Shown here piece after piece: positions 10,500 through 22,839 of a stretch of DNA of 64,000 nucleotides. Location: assembly GCA_963969595.1 (NCBI GenBank), contig OZ018408.1, positions 27,156,108-27,220,107 on the forward strand, read 5' to 3'. The notes beneath the pieces were generated by a model, which saw nothing but the letters and a program-made list of their open reading frames with translations, did not search any database and was not told where the DNA came from. Origin of the DNA: Neckera pumila (taxonomy: Eukaryota; Streptophyta; Bryopsida; Hypnales; Neckeraceae). The stretch's first letter is position 1; the number at the start of each line of letters is the position of its first letter. The position numbers and the translations under genes are program-made.

Positions 10500-12770
10500 G
10501 GAGGAAATTAAACCGTCCCCTTCACCATGGGATTGGCATGAGACTTGATTTGAAAGCTAGCATTACAACGAGAAGCATCGATCGCCTGCTCTGCAAAGCT
10601 TGCAAGAAAGGAAGACTTGAGAAGCCAGGAAGACCTAACTTAGAGGAGCAGAGAGAATTTCGGTTCTGAGGAAGGTAGGAGGTCCATACAGCGATCGACC
10701 TTTTACCAGCTGATTTGCGATTTTGAAGAGTTCGACTTCTTGAAACAATTTTCAGTAAATTTTTCTTGGAAAACAAATGGAATTGGACCGAAAGCATGAT
10801 TTGCTTTAGCAGTAAGTTTCTAATTTTTATCTTTTGTCTTGTTTCTAATTGGGGTATACTTCCGTTGTCCAGAGTCCAAATCCTGATTTTCTTGTGTCTT
10901 GCTCATGTGAGTTTTATGCACTTCTAACCATAGTAATCCCAAGTTCTAATTCCGAGTTCATAATTTATATTTGTGATGATGCTCTCAGCCACTTAGTATC
11001 TTCACAAAGCAAGGTTGAACATGATGGAGCGCACTCCAAATGTAAGTTAGTGGCTCTGTCTAGTAGCTGCAAAGTACACTAACATGCCTCAATAGTCCTT
11101 AACAATCCTGTCTCCGTGTCTCCGCAATGTTATTTCTGAGACTTTGGTTTTGCCAGTTTCGCACTACTTGGTCTATTGCTCTTGAGCGAAGTTGTGTTTG
11201 TCAGCACTCTAAGAAAAAGTGGATCGTTCAGAAATAGTAACTCTTTGAGCTTCTGTCAAACACAGACATTGCAGACATTCAACAAAACTTCAAACCATAT
11301 TGATTCCAGCGCTTGGGCAGTTTCTGGATGCTAGAACTGTTTCTATTCTCTGATCGCACCCTAGCTACTGCATTGCTCAGCTCAGGTGATCGTTACTCCT
11401 GTGGCCACAACAATCTGCTCATGTGAGGTACTCCAGAGAAGGAAACATGTGTGTGAAATGTTTTACTTCCCTGGAACTAGCTTGTCCAAGCCCAAGGAGA
11501 CATTCCACTGCCATTCAGTTCAATCACTGTAACACCATTATGACCTGTGCCATTGAGGCCACGAGCAGCAAAGATAACCGTCGAAATAATCTGACCTTTT
11601 TGTCATTTTCCTTCTATTGAAATAATTTTATATGGAATTTTAAAAAAATCAATTTAATTCAAAAACTTCCAATTTGTCAGCCCAAATCGTGTAAAACGAA
11701 GTTGATGTGCCTGGTCATTTCCTTTCTCGTGATATATCATGCGCATCACGCCTGATGATTTAGAACTTTGTCAAAGTGATAAACAAACAAAAGAAAAACA
11801 AATCAAGCAACTGGCTTCCTCAGTTTATTTCAAGATTGATGGACCATGTTCCAGCGAAATGCCGTTGCTAATGAACTGGACAGCATTTATCCATGATTTT
11901 GTTCTTTTTTGCTGCAACTTTTCTCTCACTGAGTAAAAAGTCATGCACTTAGCTTGTCTGAATTTATTGCCGCTTTGCTGGAATATATCAAACTGTTGAT
12001 ACATCAATGGACTGTCAGTATTGTGGATGAGAACTCAGTGTGGGAAAATATAAGGAACAATTGGAAACTAACTTAGCAAAGGCGGGAATTGTTTCGTTGG
12101 AGTGAGTAGCTTCGTGATAATTAACACAGAACGCACACCAAAATCTGTGAAACTTTACAGAAGTCGCATTTGGACTCATTCAAATCTACTGAAGAGCACA
12201 ACACTAGAAGATGAAGAATAATCCTTATACGACTCCGGCCATGAATGAAGATTTTTTGGATTATACTACCAAGCACGTCACATAGACGTGTTGAAATTAA
12301 GTTACTCCGTGTTAATTTTTTTTAAACCAAATAATGTACGCACTTTTGGGTAGGCGAAACTTCGTTGGAGTTAGGAACCAAGAGTCTATCGAACATAAGA
12401 TGATCAGAGCATTGTAGGACTAAGGGCTAAACTACTATCAGGTGCACAATAAGCCGAACGAGTGCCTTCATACTATACAGTACGCAGAAAGACAACTAAA
12501 CTAAGTAGTACATTTTGAAGAAATACACTTGAACATATCTCTCAATATTTCTCTTCATTGGTTAGGTTGGCAAGCTTGTTTTTACAATTGCATTCATACA
12601 ATTATGTTCATATATTCCAGCACTTGAGGCGCAGTAACAAGTGCTACCCCGATTTCTGTCTCGTCTTGGACACATTCATTTACACGTAAGTCTTAACCAG
12701 TAATCCAGTAGCTAGCAGAGCACATTAACCCCTATTTTTCCAATTCAAAAATTCGAGATGGTCTAAACCT
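10500..12770. other. Unassigned stretch
   Basis: This region has moderately AT-rich sequence without a coding frame showing a recognisable domain. The short ORFs at 10522-10797, 10849-11082, 11423-11620 and 11739-11936 lack conserved features. No structured repeat was noticed. Confidence 0.4.
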
Positions 12771-12776
12771 GCAGCA

Positions 12777-12852
12777 GAGGCTTCCCTCTTGTCACACGGC
12801 GAGGTGCATCATTGAAGTGATTGAAGTACCTCGCCGTGTGACAAGAAGCCTC
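12777..12852. ncRNA. GC-rich hairpin, candidate small-RNA precursor
   Basis: CTTGTCACACGGCGAGGT (12788-12805) is perfectly complementary to 12828-12845. An outer 7-bp helix GAGGCTT/AAGCCTC (12777-12783 with 12846-12852) is separated by a 4-nt bulge, and the loop is 22 nt. Arms are much richer in GC than the surroundings. The size and 18-bp perfect arm fit a plant miRNA-type foldback, but no known miRNA sequence is recognised. The strand is undetermined, and a very short MITE remains possible. Confidence 0.4.
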
Positions 12853-13318
12853 GCTTGGCATTGAATCACTGCTGGCATACGGTAGTCCCACTTCATTTCT
12901 CACTTCAAGACTGTGCCAGTTCACAAGTGAGGCTTAGGATTTGACTTGTTTAACGTAACGTTAATAAAGTGACTACTAACGCACAAGCAACCAACGTCTA
13001 AACTAGAAACAAATATGCAACTGAAGAGTTTCGATTTTTGAGGGATGAACCTGTTTGTAGTTGCATCAAAAATGGATCCATTGTTTCTCTTTGAGTCCCT
13101 CTGGAATGCTGGGGAAACTGTATGAACACTGATGAGAAAAATCAGTGTACGTATAGTGTTTGAACCCCCCCATCTGAGTTCAGCTTGTACTGCATGAGAA
13201 AACACAGTCAATGTGGAAAACCACTGACATGCGTCACACAATGTACTGGAACACTAGTACACCCTGTTGCAAGATTTGCAACAATATCTTTACAACATTA
13301 AAGTACAGCCACCCTAAA

Positions 13319-13468
13319 GCGTCCCTTTCTAGGAAGGGGTGTCATTTCATGACTTAAATGTAGACATGCCAAACATAGCTTATTATTTTATGCTTGAAAT
13401 AATAAGCCATGTTTGGTCCGCCTAGAATTGCGTTTCAGAATGATGCCCCTTCCTAGAAAGGGACGCCA
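13319..13468. mobile_element. Foldback MITE (about 150 bp)
   Basis: GTCCCTTTCTAGGAAGGGG at 13321 pairs with its near-perfect reverse complement at 13441-13464. An inner pair, CCAAACATAGCTTATTATTT (from 13369) with its complement to 13416, closes most of the rest. The element is therefore almost a complete hairpin with no coding. Target duplication is unclear. Confidence 0.65.
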
Positions 13469-13479
13469 TTGGGTGCCTC

Positions 13480-14870
13480 TCCCTTAGGTGAATGAAAAAA
13501 CTGTAGCATGGATGTAAAGATAGTCATCTATAGGACATAGATGAAATTGTGGCAAAATGTCATGAATTTGTGTATTTATCGTAATGTATGTACATTGTAA
13601 AATAATTCTCTATCCGGGCTTATCTAAATAAGCTTCTATTCCACTTCTACTACCAGTGGTATTTCTCCTTGGAGGCCGTCTGAGAGAGCAAAAAAATCAG
13701 AGTTTGAGAAAATCCTAGGAAAGGAAAATAAGAGGCCTTAATTCCTAAATGCCCAGAGCCTTTTGGGGTTTTAAAACATGATCGCTTTTGAAGTGTTATA
13801 GGTCTAAATGTTAGTAAGGTATAGAAATCTCAACCGTACAATCTTGTAGTGTACGTGTTATAGATGGCATGAATTAATATTGGAGTCATTTGGCAACATA
13901 GATTGCAAGATTATAATGTTTTAGTGTTGAAAAAGGATGCTGAAATTCCAATGTACTTACTTTTTTATAGTGGAATTTGCAACACAAAGATTCTTCCTAA
14001 ATATTTCCAAATATATTTTTCAATCTTTGGATAATTATCAGCCATTCACTACTTTGACCTTATAAGGATAGATTGGTCACCATGAAAATCATCCTTTTTA
14101 ATACAGTATGAACCATCTACTTAAATAAACTCAAAAGTACTCATTGGAGTTAAAACTCTTGTACAAGACCGTCCCTTTTAGCACAAAATTCCTAGAATGA
14201 ACATTTGCACTTCTGTCTTACATGGAAAGATTCTCAATCATCCACGAGACACTTAGTATCTGCAGCGGTGTTGTAGGATTAACCTTTGAACTCTATAAGG
14301 ACGGGCCCTTGGTTGTAGGCAAATGAAGTAGATGGAGTCCATGGCCATGGCTTTTGGTTTTGTGATACCCACAAGCACAATTGGGCTGCAAATGGATTCA
14401 TTTGAATTGCAAATGGAAGGTGAAGAAGAGGGATATTGGATTTATCAATATTTTGGATAATTGATGGATGCATTCAATGGCAATGATTTAAATCCTAAAA
14501 CCCCCTTTTTTTTAGCATTGGGCACTTACAACAAAAATATGGACTATGACAACCAATCAGAGCATGAAATGGATGTTGGGATTATTGAGGATGGAGGAGC
14601 CAAAGTAAAAAAAAATATGTGTACGAAATTAGATAATGAGTGATAGACAACAGGTGTGCAAAAAATTAGGACTATCCGTTGTTGGTATTGCAAGAATTTA
14701 GAATTTTTTTGACAACATGTACATCGTGGGTGACATTGACAAATGAAAAATGCACAATTGCAAGCCTACAATACTAGCAAGCTCGTAAGAGATTTACTTT
14801 GAGGACCTTTCAATGGATTCGGTAGACATTGCTTTTATGCTTCATATAGAGCAATCAACATTGAAAAATA
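13480..14870. other. Unassigned AT-rich stretch
   Basis: No recognisable gene. ATG ORFs such as 14461-14643 have no identifiable domain. No clear repeat structure was seen. Confidence 0.35.
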
Positions 14871-14879
14871 CACCTTCAA

Positions 14880-15440
14880 TGTATAAAAATACTTGATTAA
14901 TACAAAAAACACTCAACATGGGTGTATACAAAATCTCCTATCTGTAATTGACACAAGTTTAGTTGTGTTTCTTTCATGATTGATTGATACTTATATAGGG
15001 ATAGTTGAAGCCAATATCTACAATGGAAGACGAAAAAAATTTGAAAAAAGCACATTGTTGACTGTTATACCTTAAAATACTAAAAACATTGCTATATACA
15101 ATAACATATGCCATGTTTCTTCATGGAGACCTTCTTACAAAATACCTATTCACTTGCGCCATCTTTGTGTTTGCTTTCCTTCCAAAACATTGCCAATGTT
15201 GTTCAAGACAAAAAAAAAGGACACATCTTTTGCAATTCACTCCACGTATTTCTATGTATTATATGGAGATTTCTAAACATATATGTATATAAATGCACAT
15301 AAATATTGCATACAATTATATTTTTCAAATCATATTGCTTGAATTCATTCTCTATGAAATAAATTAGTAACCTCTATTTCCTAACGCACTTTGGCAATTC
15401 TTCTCAAATTATGACTAGTTATTTCTATTTTTCTCACAGT
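14880..15440 (+). repeat. Repeat E, copy 1
   Basis: The segment aligns with the reverse complement of about 24,770-25,310. Shared phrases include 'ggacacatcttttgcaatt', 'atgtattatatggagattt' and 'gaaataaattagtaacctc'. The ORFs over this region are not conserved in frame between the two copies, so I treat it as a decayed, non-coding repeat of unknown class. Confidence 0.6.
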
Positions 15441-16700
15441 TTCGGAAACAAATTTGTGGTTCTTTGGGACGTACAATATTAATTGTTTTCCAAACATATA
15501 CCCCTACATCCATCCATCATATTATACCCACATATCATATTACACATTATTGACATGCAAAGTAAGATGAACCAAAATGAATCAAAACCAAATTCAAAGC
15601 TATATTTTTGGATCATTCAGTTTTGCGCTTTCATATGTTAGGGCTTAAAATGTTGGAATTTGGGATAAAAATGTTGGAATTGAATTGGAAAGTCACCATC
15701 CCTTTCTTCATCTCTTTAAAATCCAAAAGGGAAGAAAGATGACTTTCTTGCCATCTTGTCACATTAGAATCCAAAAGGGCAAGAATAGTGGCCCCATCTA
15801 TGAAATGCAATGGGAAGCTGTATGCTTTTGCTTTTACCACCTATAATACAATATTTTACTTTTAAATATGAGCTGACTCAAGTATTGATGAAATACTCTA
15901 TCTACTGTGAAAAATATACAAATTCAATCCCATTAGTCTAAATATATGCAACCATCAAAAAATCTACATTGGGCTTCCTATTTCTTCAACACAATATATT
16001 ATACTTCAATTATAGTGTACTGCATACAAATTTATTTATTTTCAACACTACATGTACATTCATTGTTTTTTTTCAATGTTGTAAACTCAATAAGCTAGGC
16101 ATAGATTTTGATTGAGGTGAGTACCCCAAATGCCTTGGCTATTGATCCAAAATGCCTTCATCCCTCTGTGTACATCTCCAAAATCAATATGTACCAGAAA
16201 AAAAACTTTGACCCTTCATAATTGGTGAGATTTGGATATTCTAATAACAAAAATTTGAATAATCATAATTTATTCATGAAGTGTCCAAAAAGCATTTGTT
16301 AAGATAAATTATAATCCTCTTAAAATTTCCAATAAGATCCATGAAAAAATAAGATAATTTAGTACTACGAACCATGTTCAAATACATATTTAATTGCTTT
16401 TAGGTATAGTGAAAGTAGGAGCCCTTATTTTTACAACGTGACTATTTGTGCCTCTTTTTGGTCACTATATAGTAAAGAAGGAGAAGAGGGATTTGTAAGA
16501 GCACAATTCTATATAATGCCCAACCCGTCCATTTCTTTATAGCTTTCCACCTTCAAACTTCTATACAATCATGGGAAAAGTTAGGTGGGCCATTCATATG
16601 TGCTCACCTAACAAGACTAAAGAAAATTGGAAGCTTTCCAAGGTCCTCTAAATTTCAAGAGAATTCAAAGGAAGAAGTTAAAAGGGTGAGAGACAAGCAC
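15441..16700. other. Unassigned AT-rich stretch
   Basis: I see no gene, no inverted repeat and no tandem array that I can support here. Confidence 0.35.
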
Positions 16701-16726
16701 AACTGATCTCCTATTTTAGTTTTTAA

Positions 16727-17641
16727 CCCGAAAAGTTTTTTCATATTAATTTAGAGGTTTAAAACTGCTTCAAAATACTAGTCTCCAAAGCAAGGCTAAA
16801 ATTTTCATCTATATTTATTTTTTAACAAATCTTACCATAGAAACCTTTAGTTAACTTGTTAGATTACATCCTCCTAAAATTTCAGAATAAAAAACATTAC
16901 CAATTGCAAGATCATGATGCTTAGATCTTAAAAAGAAGTATTTTCAGCCCTTTCCAAATGGTTAGATTCTATCTTTCAAATTTTTTACCCAAGAAATGGG
17001 TAGATCCTACAACTTTCAACTCTTTATAATATGCTGAAGAAATAAGTTGGGAATACATATAAAAAATTTTAACAAAAAATATTTCATGTTTATGCTTGAA
17101 AAAAAGAATAAGTAGAAAATAGTAGAGAATGATTTAAAATACTAAATTGTTAAGAATTTAATTATGGAATTAAAACATGCCAATCCAGTTGTTCTCATGT
17201 AATAAACAATCTACGTCCTATGATTTTTTCTCCAAAAAATATTGAAAATTGAGTGAGGTAAAAACTCCAAATTTTATTTTAGAGTAGGGATTCCATAACT
17301 ACACAAAAACTAAAACTCCTCATAACTTTCACCTCATTAATCAAAAAGGAAAGATTGAAAGCTTTCCATCTATATATAAATCTAGAACCAAAATCAAATT
17401 TTTATTTCTTAAAGAAGTGATTTTTCTAGGTTGCATGCTCTACCCGGCTCCAAAACAAACTACATATCATACAATATCGTTTTAACCATGTAGTCAAAAG
17501 TTATGAAAATTGTTGAGTTGTATAGCTGTTCTCTGACTACATATCTTTTGAAAATTTCAAAGAAAAAAATGAAGATTTTGTTTGTAAATGGATGAAAAAA
17601 AATGCTATGTTGCCAAAAATGCTACTTGGTCCTTTAGAGGG
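16727..17641. mobile_element. TTAA-family element, diverged copy P7
   Basis: From about 17,040 to 17,641 the sequence matches the interior and right end of the family at 32.5, 33.6 and 55.5 kb ('aataaacaatctacgtcct', 'ttttagagtagggattcca', 'cctcataactttca'), ending TTGGTCCTTTAGAGGG. The right flank is TAAG, a mutated TTAA. The left end is uncertain: TTAACCCGAAAAG at 16,723 gives the family length, but the first 200 bases do not match the other copies. Confidence 0.5.
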
Positions 17642-18313
17642 TAAGAATAAAGAAAGTAATATGTCAAGTTGGAAGACTTTGCCACTCAATCTTGATAGGC
17701 CCGTAGTTTTTTAGAAGATCCATCATCTCCACAATGGGTTGGGAAATCAAAGTGGAAATGTGCATGACTTCTCTTTATCAAAATGCACAATCTAGTGTTA
17801 AGGTAGAACCGTCCATTCCCGATCAGGGAGCCATGACCAACAGGTAGGGTTCCACTATTTGCAATCAAGGCAAGAAACAGATTTCAATCAAAGCTTGGAA
17901 TGCCTTGGAATGCATTTTTTTCTCCTTTTCAAAGTTGGAACTACTGAATGAGGTCATCACACATGTTCAGAAGTGCGTAGGAAGTTGTGAAAAGAAGTAG
18001 GAAGTACTAAATGGCAAAATAGTTTCTTCTATGATCAAAATAAAAAGACTCTAGACATTGGCTGTGGGTTTGGAACACTTTTTGACTCCCCAAATCATAG
18101 TAATTTTAATTTCAGCAATAAAATTACAAAAATTTATAGCCCCAATATTTTTTATCTCTCTACATGAGAAAATTTTCTACTACCTCACACTCCTTCTCAA
18201 CTATTCAGAAATTGCTTAAGTGATTGGGTATGGGTGGTTCTACCTTACAAATATAAAAACAAGCTCTAAGTGGAAATACTTTTATTGCACGGTGCAAAGT
18301 TAGAAAGACCTTA

Positions 18314-19546
18314 GAGCATCGCCACCGCAAACTCGCAAAGGAGGGGCGCCAAGTGGGGCTTTGGTGAGTGCATTTGAAGAGTGGAGCTTTACTACTCCTC
18401 CTTTGCCCCTCGGCTGACGCGCTAGATAAGGGTGCCAGATATGTAATGCAAAAGATTTTGATGGTTTTAAAATTAAACTCAAATATTTTTACTTAGTTCA
18501 TTGAGAGCTAGATCACATTGTTTCAAAGGCATTTCTAACTTAGTTTGTATTTTTGAACTAATAGAGAAGCTCACTATATACACATGGGATGGTAGGAGGT
18601 AGAACAATCGATAAGGGATAAGCAAATTAGTTGCAGTAGGAGCTCCACCACTCATAGTTTATTCAAAAGTAGAAATTGTGTTAAAAGTAGAATTTCAAAC
18701 CTCATTTAGGCATAGTAGAACAATTTTTTCCAAATAACTTTAAGCTAAGAAATGTTGGAGAATCAAGTTAAATTTCATCTCCAAAAATCCATTTGAAATT
18801 TCAAATCTTGAATCAAAAGTTATGGACAAATTTCAAGGTGGGGTTGGAAGGGATTTTTTTTACATTTTCAAACACTCTTTCATTCCAACCCCACTCTGAA
18901 ATTTGTCTATAACTTTTGATTGGAGACTCAAATTCTCAAATAGATTTTTGGAGATGAAATTTAACATGATTCTCTAACTTTTCTTACTTCAAAGTTTTTT
19001 GGAAAAAATTATTCTACTATGACTAAATGAGTTCTAAATTTCTACTTTTAACACAATTCTTAATTTTGAATAAACTATGAGTGGTGGAGGTCCTACTACA
19101 TCTAATCTATTTATCCCACATTATTTGTTCTACCTCCTACCACCCCATGGGTATGTAGTGAGCTACTCTTCTCACTTGAAACTCAACAAAAGTTGAAAAT
19201 ATTTACATTTCAATTTTGATACACAAGTAAAGGAATTATTCTTGTAGTCAAAAGTATTTTTCTTTTGTTTTTCATACAAATGAAGGGAATTTCATAACAG
19301 TACACTCTTTTAATAACATTTGAGTGCCAATTGGGGGCGTCAATTCCTCGAAGTCAGTGTAAAAAGTGGAGTCAAACCCCATAGTGAGGCATGCCAGAGA
19401 CTCTTCATTTGCATGTCCGCTCTTCAAATTTTGAAGGGGCTGGGCATTTTTGGCGAGTCTGCGTGCCTGCGGTGGGAAAAAATAATTAGCCTGACGTGCC
19501 AGTTCGCCGAGTCAGCCTCACTTGGCACCTTGCGATGGGGATGCTC
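18314..19546. mobile_element. PIF/Harbinger-like composite element, unit 1
   Basis: The ends are GAGCATCGCCACCGCA and, inverted, GAGCATCCCCATCGCA. The flanks are TTA (18311-18313) and TAA (19547-19549), consistent with the TWA target of PIF/Harbinger elements. The centre, about 18,570-19,160, is a long foldback of repeat family A. No transposase is present. The next unit begins directly after the shared TAA. Confidence 0.6.
18570..19160. repeat. Foldback repeat family A inside unit 1
   Basis: The left arm runs from ATATACACATGGGATGGTAGG through 'ccaccactcatagtttattc' to a centre near 18,865. The right arm is its reverse complement, ending CCTACCACCCCATGGGTATG. The total is about 590 bp, essentially one long hairpin without coding. 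Related copies are near 0.7, 19.8, 26.1/39.1 and 55 kb. Confidence 0.75.
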
Positions 19547-19549
19547 TAA

Positions 19550-20792
19550 GGGCATCACCAATGCAGACTCACCAAAGAGGGGCACCAAGTGCAGTTTTAG
19601 TGTGTGCATTTGGAGATTTGCCGCTCTTGCTCTGTCCCACTGCTGACGAGCCAGGCAAGGGCGTCAAATGGGTATTATTGCAAAGTTTTTAAAGTTTTTG
19701 ATACAAAACTTATAAAATTTTAACTTTCAATGCATTAATAAGCACTCCCTTACATTGTTTCAAAAGCACTTCCAATTTATTTTGAGTTTATAAGGAAGAA
19801 GAGTAACTCACTATATCCACATGGGGTGGTAGGAGGTAGAACAAACAATGTGGGATAAGTAAAATAGATGTTAGTAGTAGGAGCTCCATCACTCATAGTT
19901 TATTCAAAATTATAAACTGTGTTAAAAGTAGAATTTTAGACCTCATTTAGGCATAGTAGAATAATTGTTTTCAAAAAACTTTGAACTAATAATTTTTTTT
20001 TTTAATTTAAGATAAATTTCACCTCCAAAAATCCGTTTGTGAATTCAAGACTCCATTCAAAAGTTATGAACAAATTTCAAAAGAGGGTTAGAAGGGAATT
20101 TTTTTTACATTTGTAGAAATGCATAGTAGAAATTTGTCCATAACTTTTGATTGGAGACTTAAAATCTCAAACAGATTTTTGGAGATGAAACTCATCTTGA
20201 TTCACCAAATTTTATTTGTTCAAAGATTTTAGAAAAAATTATCCTACTATGCCTAAATGAGGTCTGAAATTCTACTTTTAACACAATTTCTACTTCTAAT
20301 TTCTACTTTTGAATAAACTATGAGTGGTGGTGCTCCTACTACATCTAATTTACTTATCCCGCATTGTTTGTTTGACTTCCTACCCCTCCATGTGTATGTA
20401 CTGATCTACTCTTCTCAGTTGAAATTCAACAAAAGTTGAAAATACTTTCATTCTAATTTTGATATACAAGTAAAGGAATCTTTCTTGTAGTCAAAAGTAT
20501 TTTTTTTCTTTGTTTTTCATACTAAAGAAGGGAATTTCATTGCTGTTAAATTCTTTTAATTACATTTGAGTACTAGTTGGAGGTATTTGTACCTCAAAGT
20601 CAGGGTAAAAAGTGAAGTCAAACCCTATAGCGAGGCTCACCAGGGACTCTCCATTCGCGTGTTTGCTCTTCAAAACTTGAAATGGCCGAGCATTTTTGGC
20701 GAATCCGCGTGCTTGCGGTGGGGGAAAATACTTGGCATGACGTGCCAGGTCACCGTGTTTGTGCCACTTGAAGAGCTGCAGTGGCAATGCTC
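19550..20792. mobile_element. PIF/Harbinger-like composite element, unit 2
   Basis: This unit starts GGGCATCACCAATGCAGACT and ends CAATGCTC, flanked by TAA on both sides (19547-19549, 20793-20795). It has the same layout as unit 1, including the internal family A foldback at about 19,805-20,402, with moderate divergence. The two units lie head to tail and share one TAA. That fits either a tandem duplication or an insertion next to an existing copy. Confidence 0.65.
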
Positions 20793-20795
20793 TAA

Positions 20796-20976
20796 TGTAG
20801 AAGGCCATAAAAAGTCACTTCCTGCAATGATTTACATTGAAAAAGCAGGTGTTTCTAATGAGGTCACTAATCACTCCATTGGTGTCAAATTAGACATTGC
20901 GTGTGGCCAAAAAAACTGTCGTGAGGGTCATTAGGTGTCCACTATGGGTCATCCGACCACAATGGGCTGGTTTACC
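20796..20976. mobile_element. 3' fragment of a second TTAA-flanked family
   Basis: The sequence matches 46,363-46,543 closely ('gtagaaggccataaaaagtc', 'aggtgtccactatgggtcat') and ends GGCTGGTTTACC followed by TTAA. The left part is missing; unit 2 abuts at the TAA, where the intact copy also reads CTAATGTAG. Confidence 0.65.
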
Positions 20977-20980
20977 TTAA

Positions 20981-21770
20981 TTGATTTCACCCAAATCTTC
21001 GATTTTCCAAAATCTTTCATGCACTTCTTTCTTAACTTACTTCTAAGCTTAAAAGTAGGACTTCCAGATGCTCCCCAAGCATCTTTCATGGCACTTTTCC
21101 AAAACCAAGAATGAATGCTCATCAGTATTTGAATACTTAACAAACTTTAATAAAAAAAGGAAGATACAGTACCGCATGGTCCTTGACGTGTGAGTAATTG
21201 AGTATGTGATGTGCATGGGCATGCCTACCCTAAACTGACAGAGCTTGTAAGTTAGATTTAAAAAAACAGCCATCAGTGAACCAAAGTTTAGAAGATTATC
21301 GTCCTTGAAAATATAAGTTAGAAAATATAAGTTGAAAATATAAGTTATATGTACTGAGCTTTGTTGTTATGTACAATCCACTCTCTGTGCCTACTCAACT
21401 TGCATGGGAGCTTGCATGCACAGCAGGCAGCAGAAATCCTTGAAAATGTCATTTGTTTTAAAAAAACTGAAGAAAAAGAGTCCTTGAAAAGGACGATAAA
21501 TTACTGCAGTTTTGCTGACTCCAGACATCCAATTTCTGTGACTTCTTCCTGAAATCATCTGCCAATTCCCACAAAAGTATGCCTGCGGACTGATGAGTCT
21601 ATAATTATGGCATGCAACATTCCCCCAACAAACTCTTCATTCAGGCTGGTTATATGAGCAGAGTTTAGTTACTTTTCTTCTTCTATAAGTTATGCCATGC
21701 AATGTAGATTGCCACTCAACCACTGCAGCAGAGGCTCAACATTCCAAAGGTTCTGCACCATTGATTGCAC
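20981..21770. other. Unassigned stretch
   Basis: No gene or repeat was recognised. A short ORF at 21361-21552 has no domain. Confidence 0.35.
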
Positions 21771-21775
21771 CATTA

Positions 21776-22038
21776 GAGCAGTCCCACTGTAACACGTTGA
21801 AGCAACACTCTAAAGGTTCTGCACCATTGATTTTAGAAGATCTTAGAGCAGCTCCACAGTAACTCGGTGAAGCAACACTATAAAGCTTCTGCACCATTGA
21901 TCTTCTAATACTCTAAAAGATCAATGGTGCAGAAGCTTTACAGTGTTGCTTCACCGAGTTGCTGTGGGGCTGCTCTTAGAAGATCAATGGTGCAAAACCT
22001 TTAGAGTGTTGCTTTTGTGTCTTGCAGTGCGGATGCTC
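21776..22038. mobile_element. Nested foldback MITE pair
   Basis: The outer element (21776-22038) begins GAGCAGTCCCACTGTAAC, ends in its complement GGATGCTC, and is flanked by TTA and TAA. In its loop sits a second copy (21846-21975) with ends GAGCAGCTCCACAGTAAC and perfect TTA duplications (21843-21845, 21976-21978). Both fold almost completely. The TWA target and GAGCA termini suggest Tourist/PIF-Harbinger-type MITEs. This is a self-insertion of one family. Confidence 0.75.
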
Positions 22039-22211
22039 TAAGTACAAAACCTGTTCCATCAAGGACCCCATTTGTGCAAGATAGGGTGACCTATTTTCGT
22101 GAATGAGGGAATACTATATACATTGTATGACATGGTTTAGCAACTTTATTATTGTATGATGAAGAACACAATGATCTTTTGTGTGATGAATAACACATTG
22201 ACACTTTTTAA

Positions 22212-22435
22212 CCCCTAAAGGTTTTTGACTATGTTTTCATCAAAATTGCTCAAAAACTGCCATTTCTAGTATAAGTACCAAATTTTAGAAAAAAAAAACA
22301 TTTTTAGACACATGTATCATAGGACCTTGTAGTATACTAGTTGAAAAGATGTGGAAATTTTTTTAGAAATTTCCATCATGTGGATTGCAAGATATTAGCA
22401 TTTGAATTGATAAAAATCCTTTTTTGTCCTTGGTA
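22212..22435. mobile_element. TTAA-family element, left fragment P6
   Basis: TTAA (22208-22211) precedes CCCCTAAAGG and the family's left-end text 'gactatgttttcatcaaaat', 'gctcaaaaactgccatttct'. The right part is missing. The surrounding sequence (22,130-22,207 and about 22,440-22,690) matches 41,690-42,230, which serves as an approximate view of the host repeat. Confidence 0.6.
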
Positions 22436-22697
22436 ATTGCACTTTACAAAGTCTCATTTCAGTTCATACTTCTTGGAAATAGGTTTGCCTACACATCAAG
22501 AACAAGTCAGACTGTAATCTGTACTTCTTTAATTTTAAAAAATTCCCAGCTTGATAAAAAATTAGCAAAAAATAGTACAATCATCATTATTTCTATTCCT
22601 TGACCAGTGGAAATTACCCACCACCACCACCACCACCATCACTCAATCAAACATATGCTAAGACATTTAATGTTGTCAAAAATAGGTCATACACTTT

Positions 22698-22836
22698 CAG
22701 GGCCAGCTTCCATGTGGAGTTGGGGCTTGTGAAGCCCACCAATCAACAATGGAATGGGGCTCCAAAAAAACAATCTCTTGTTCCACCATTGATTGGTGGG
22801 CTTCAATGGCTCCAACTCCACATGGAAATTGGCCCT
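22698..22836. mobile_element. Tourist-like foldback MITE
   Basis: GGGCCAGCTTCCATGTGGAG on the left pairs with CTCCACATGGAAATTGGCCC on the right. The complementarity runs for nearly 60 bases through ACCAATCAACAATGGA. It is flanked by TCA and TAA. Non-coding. A (CCA)n microsatellite lies just upstream, near 22,618-22,640. Confidence 0.65.
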
Positions 22837-22839
22837 AAG

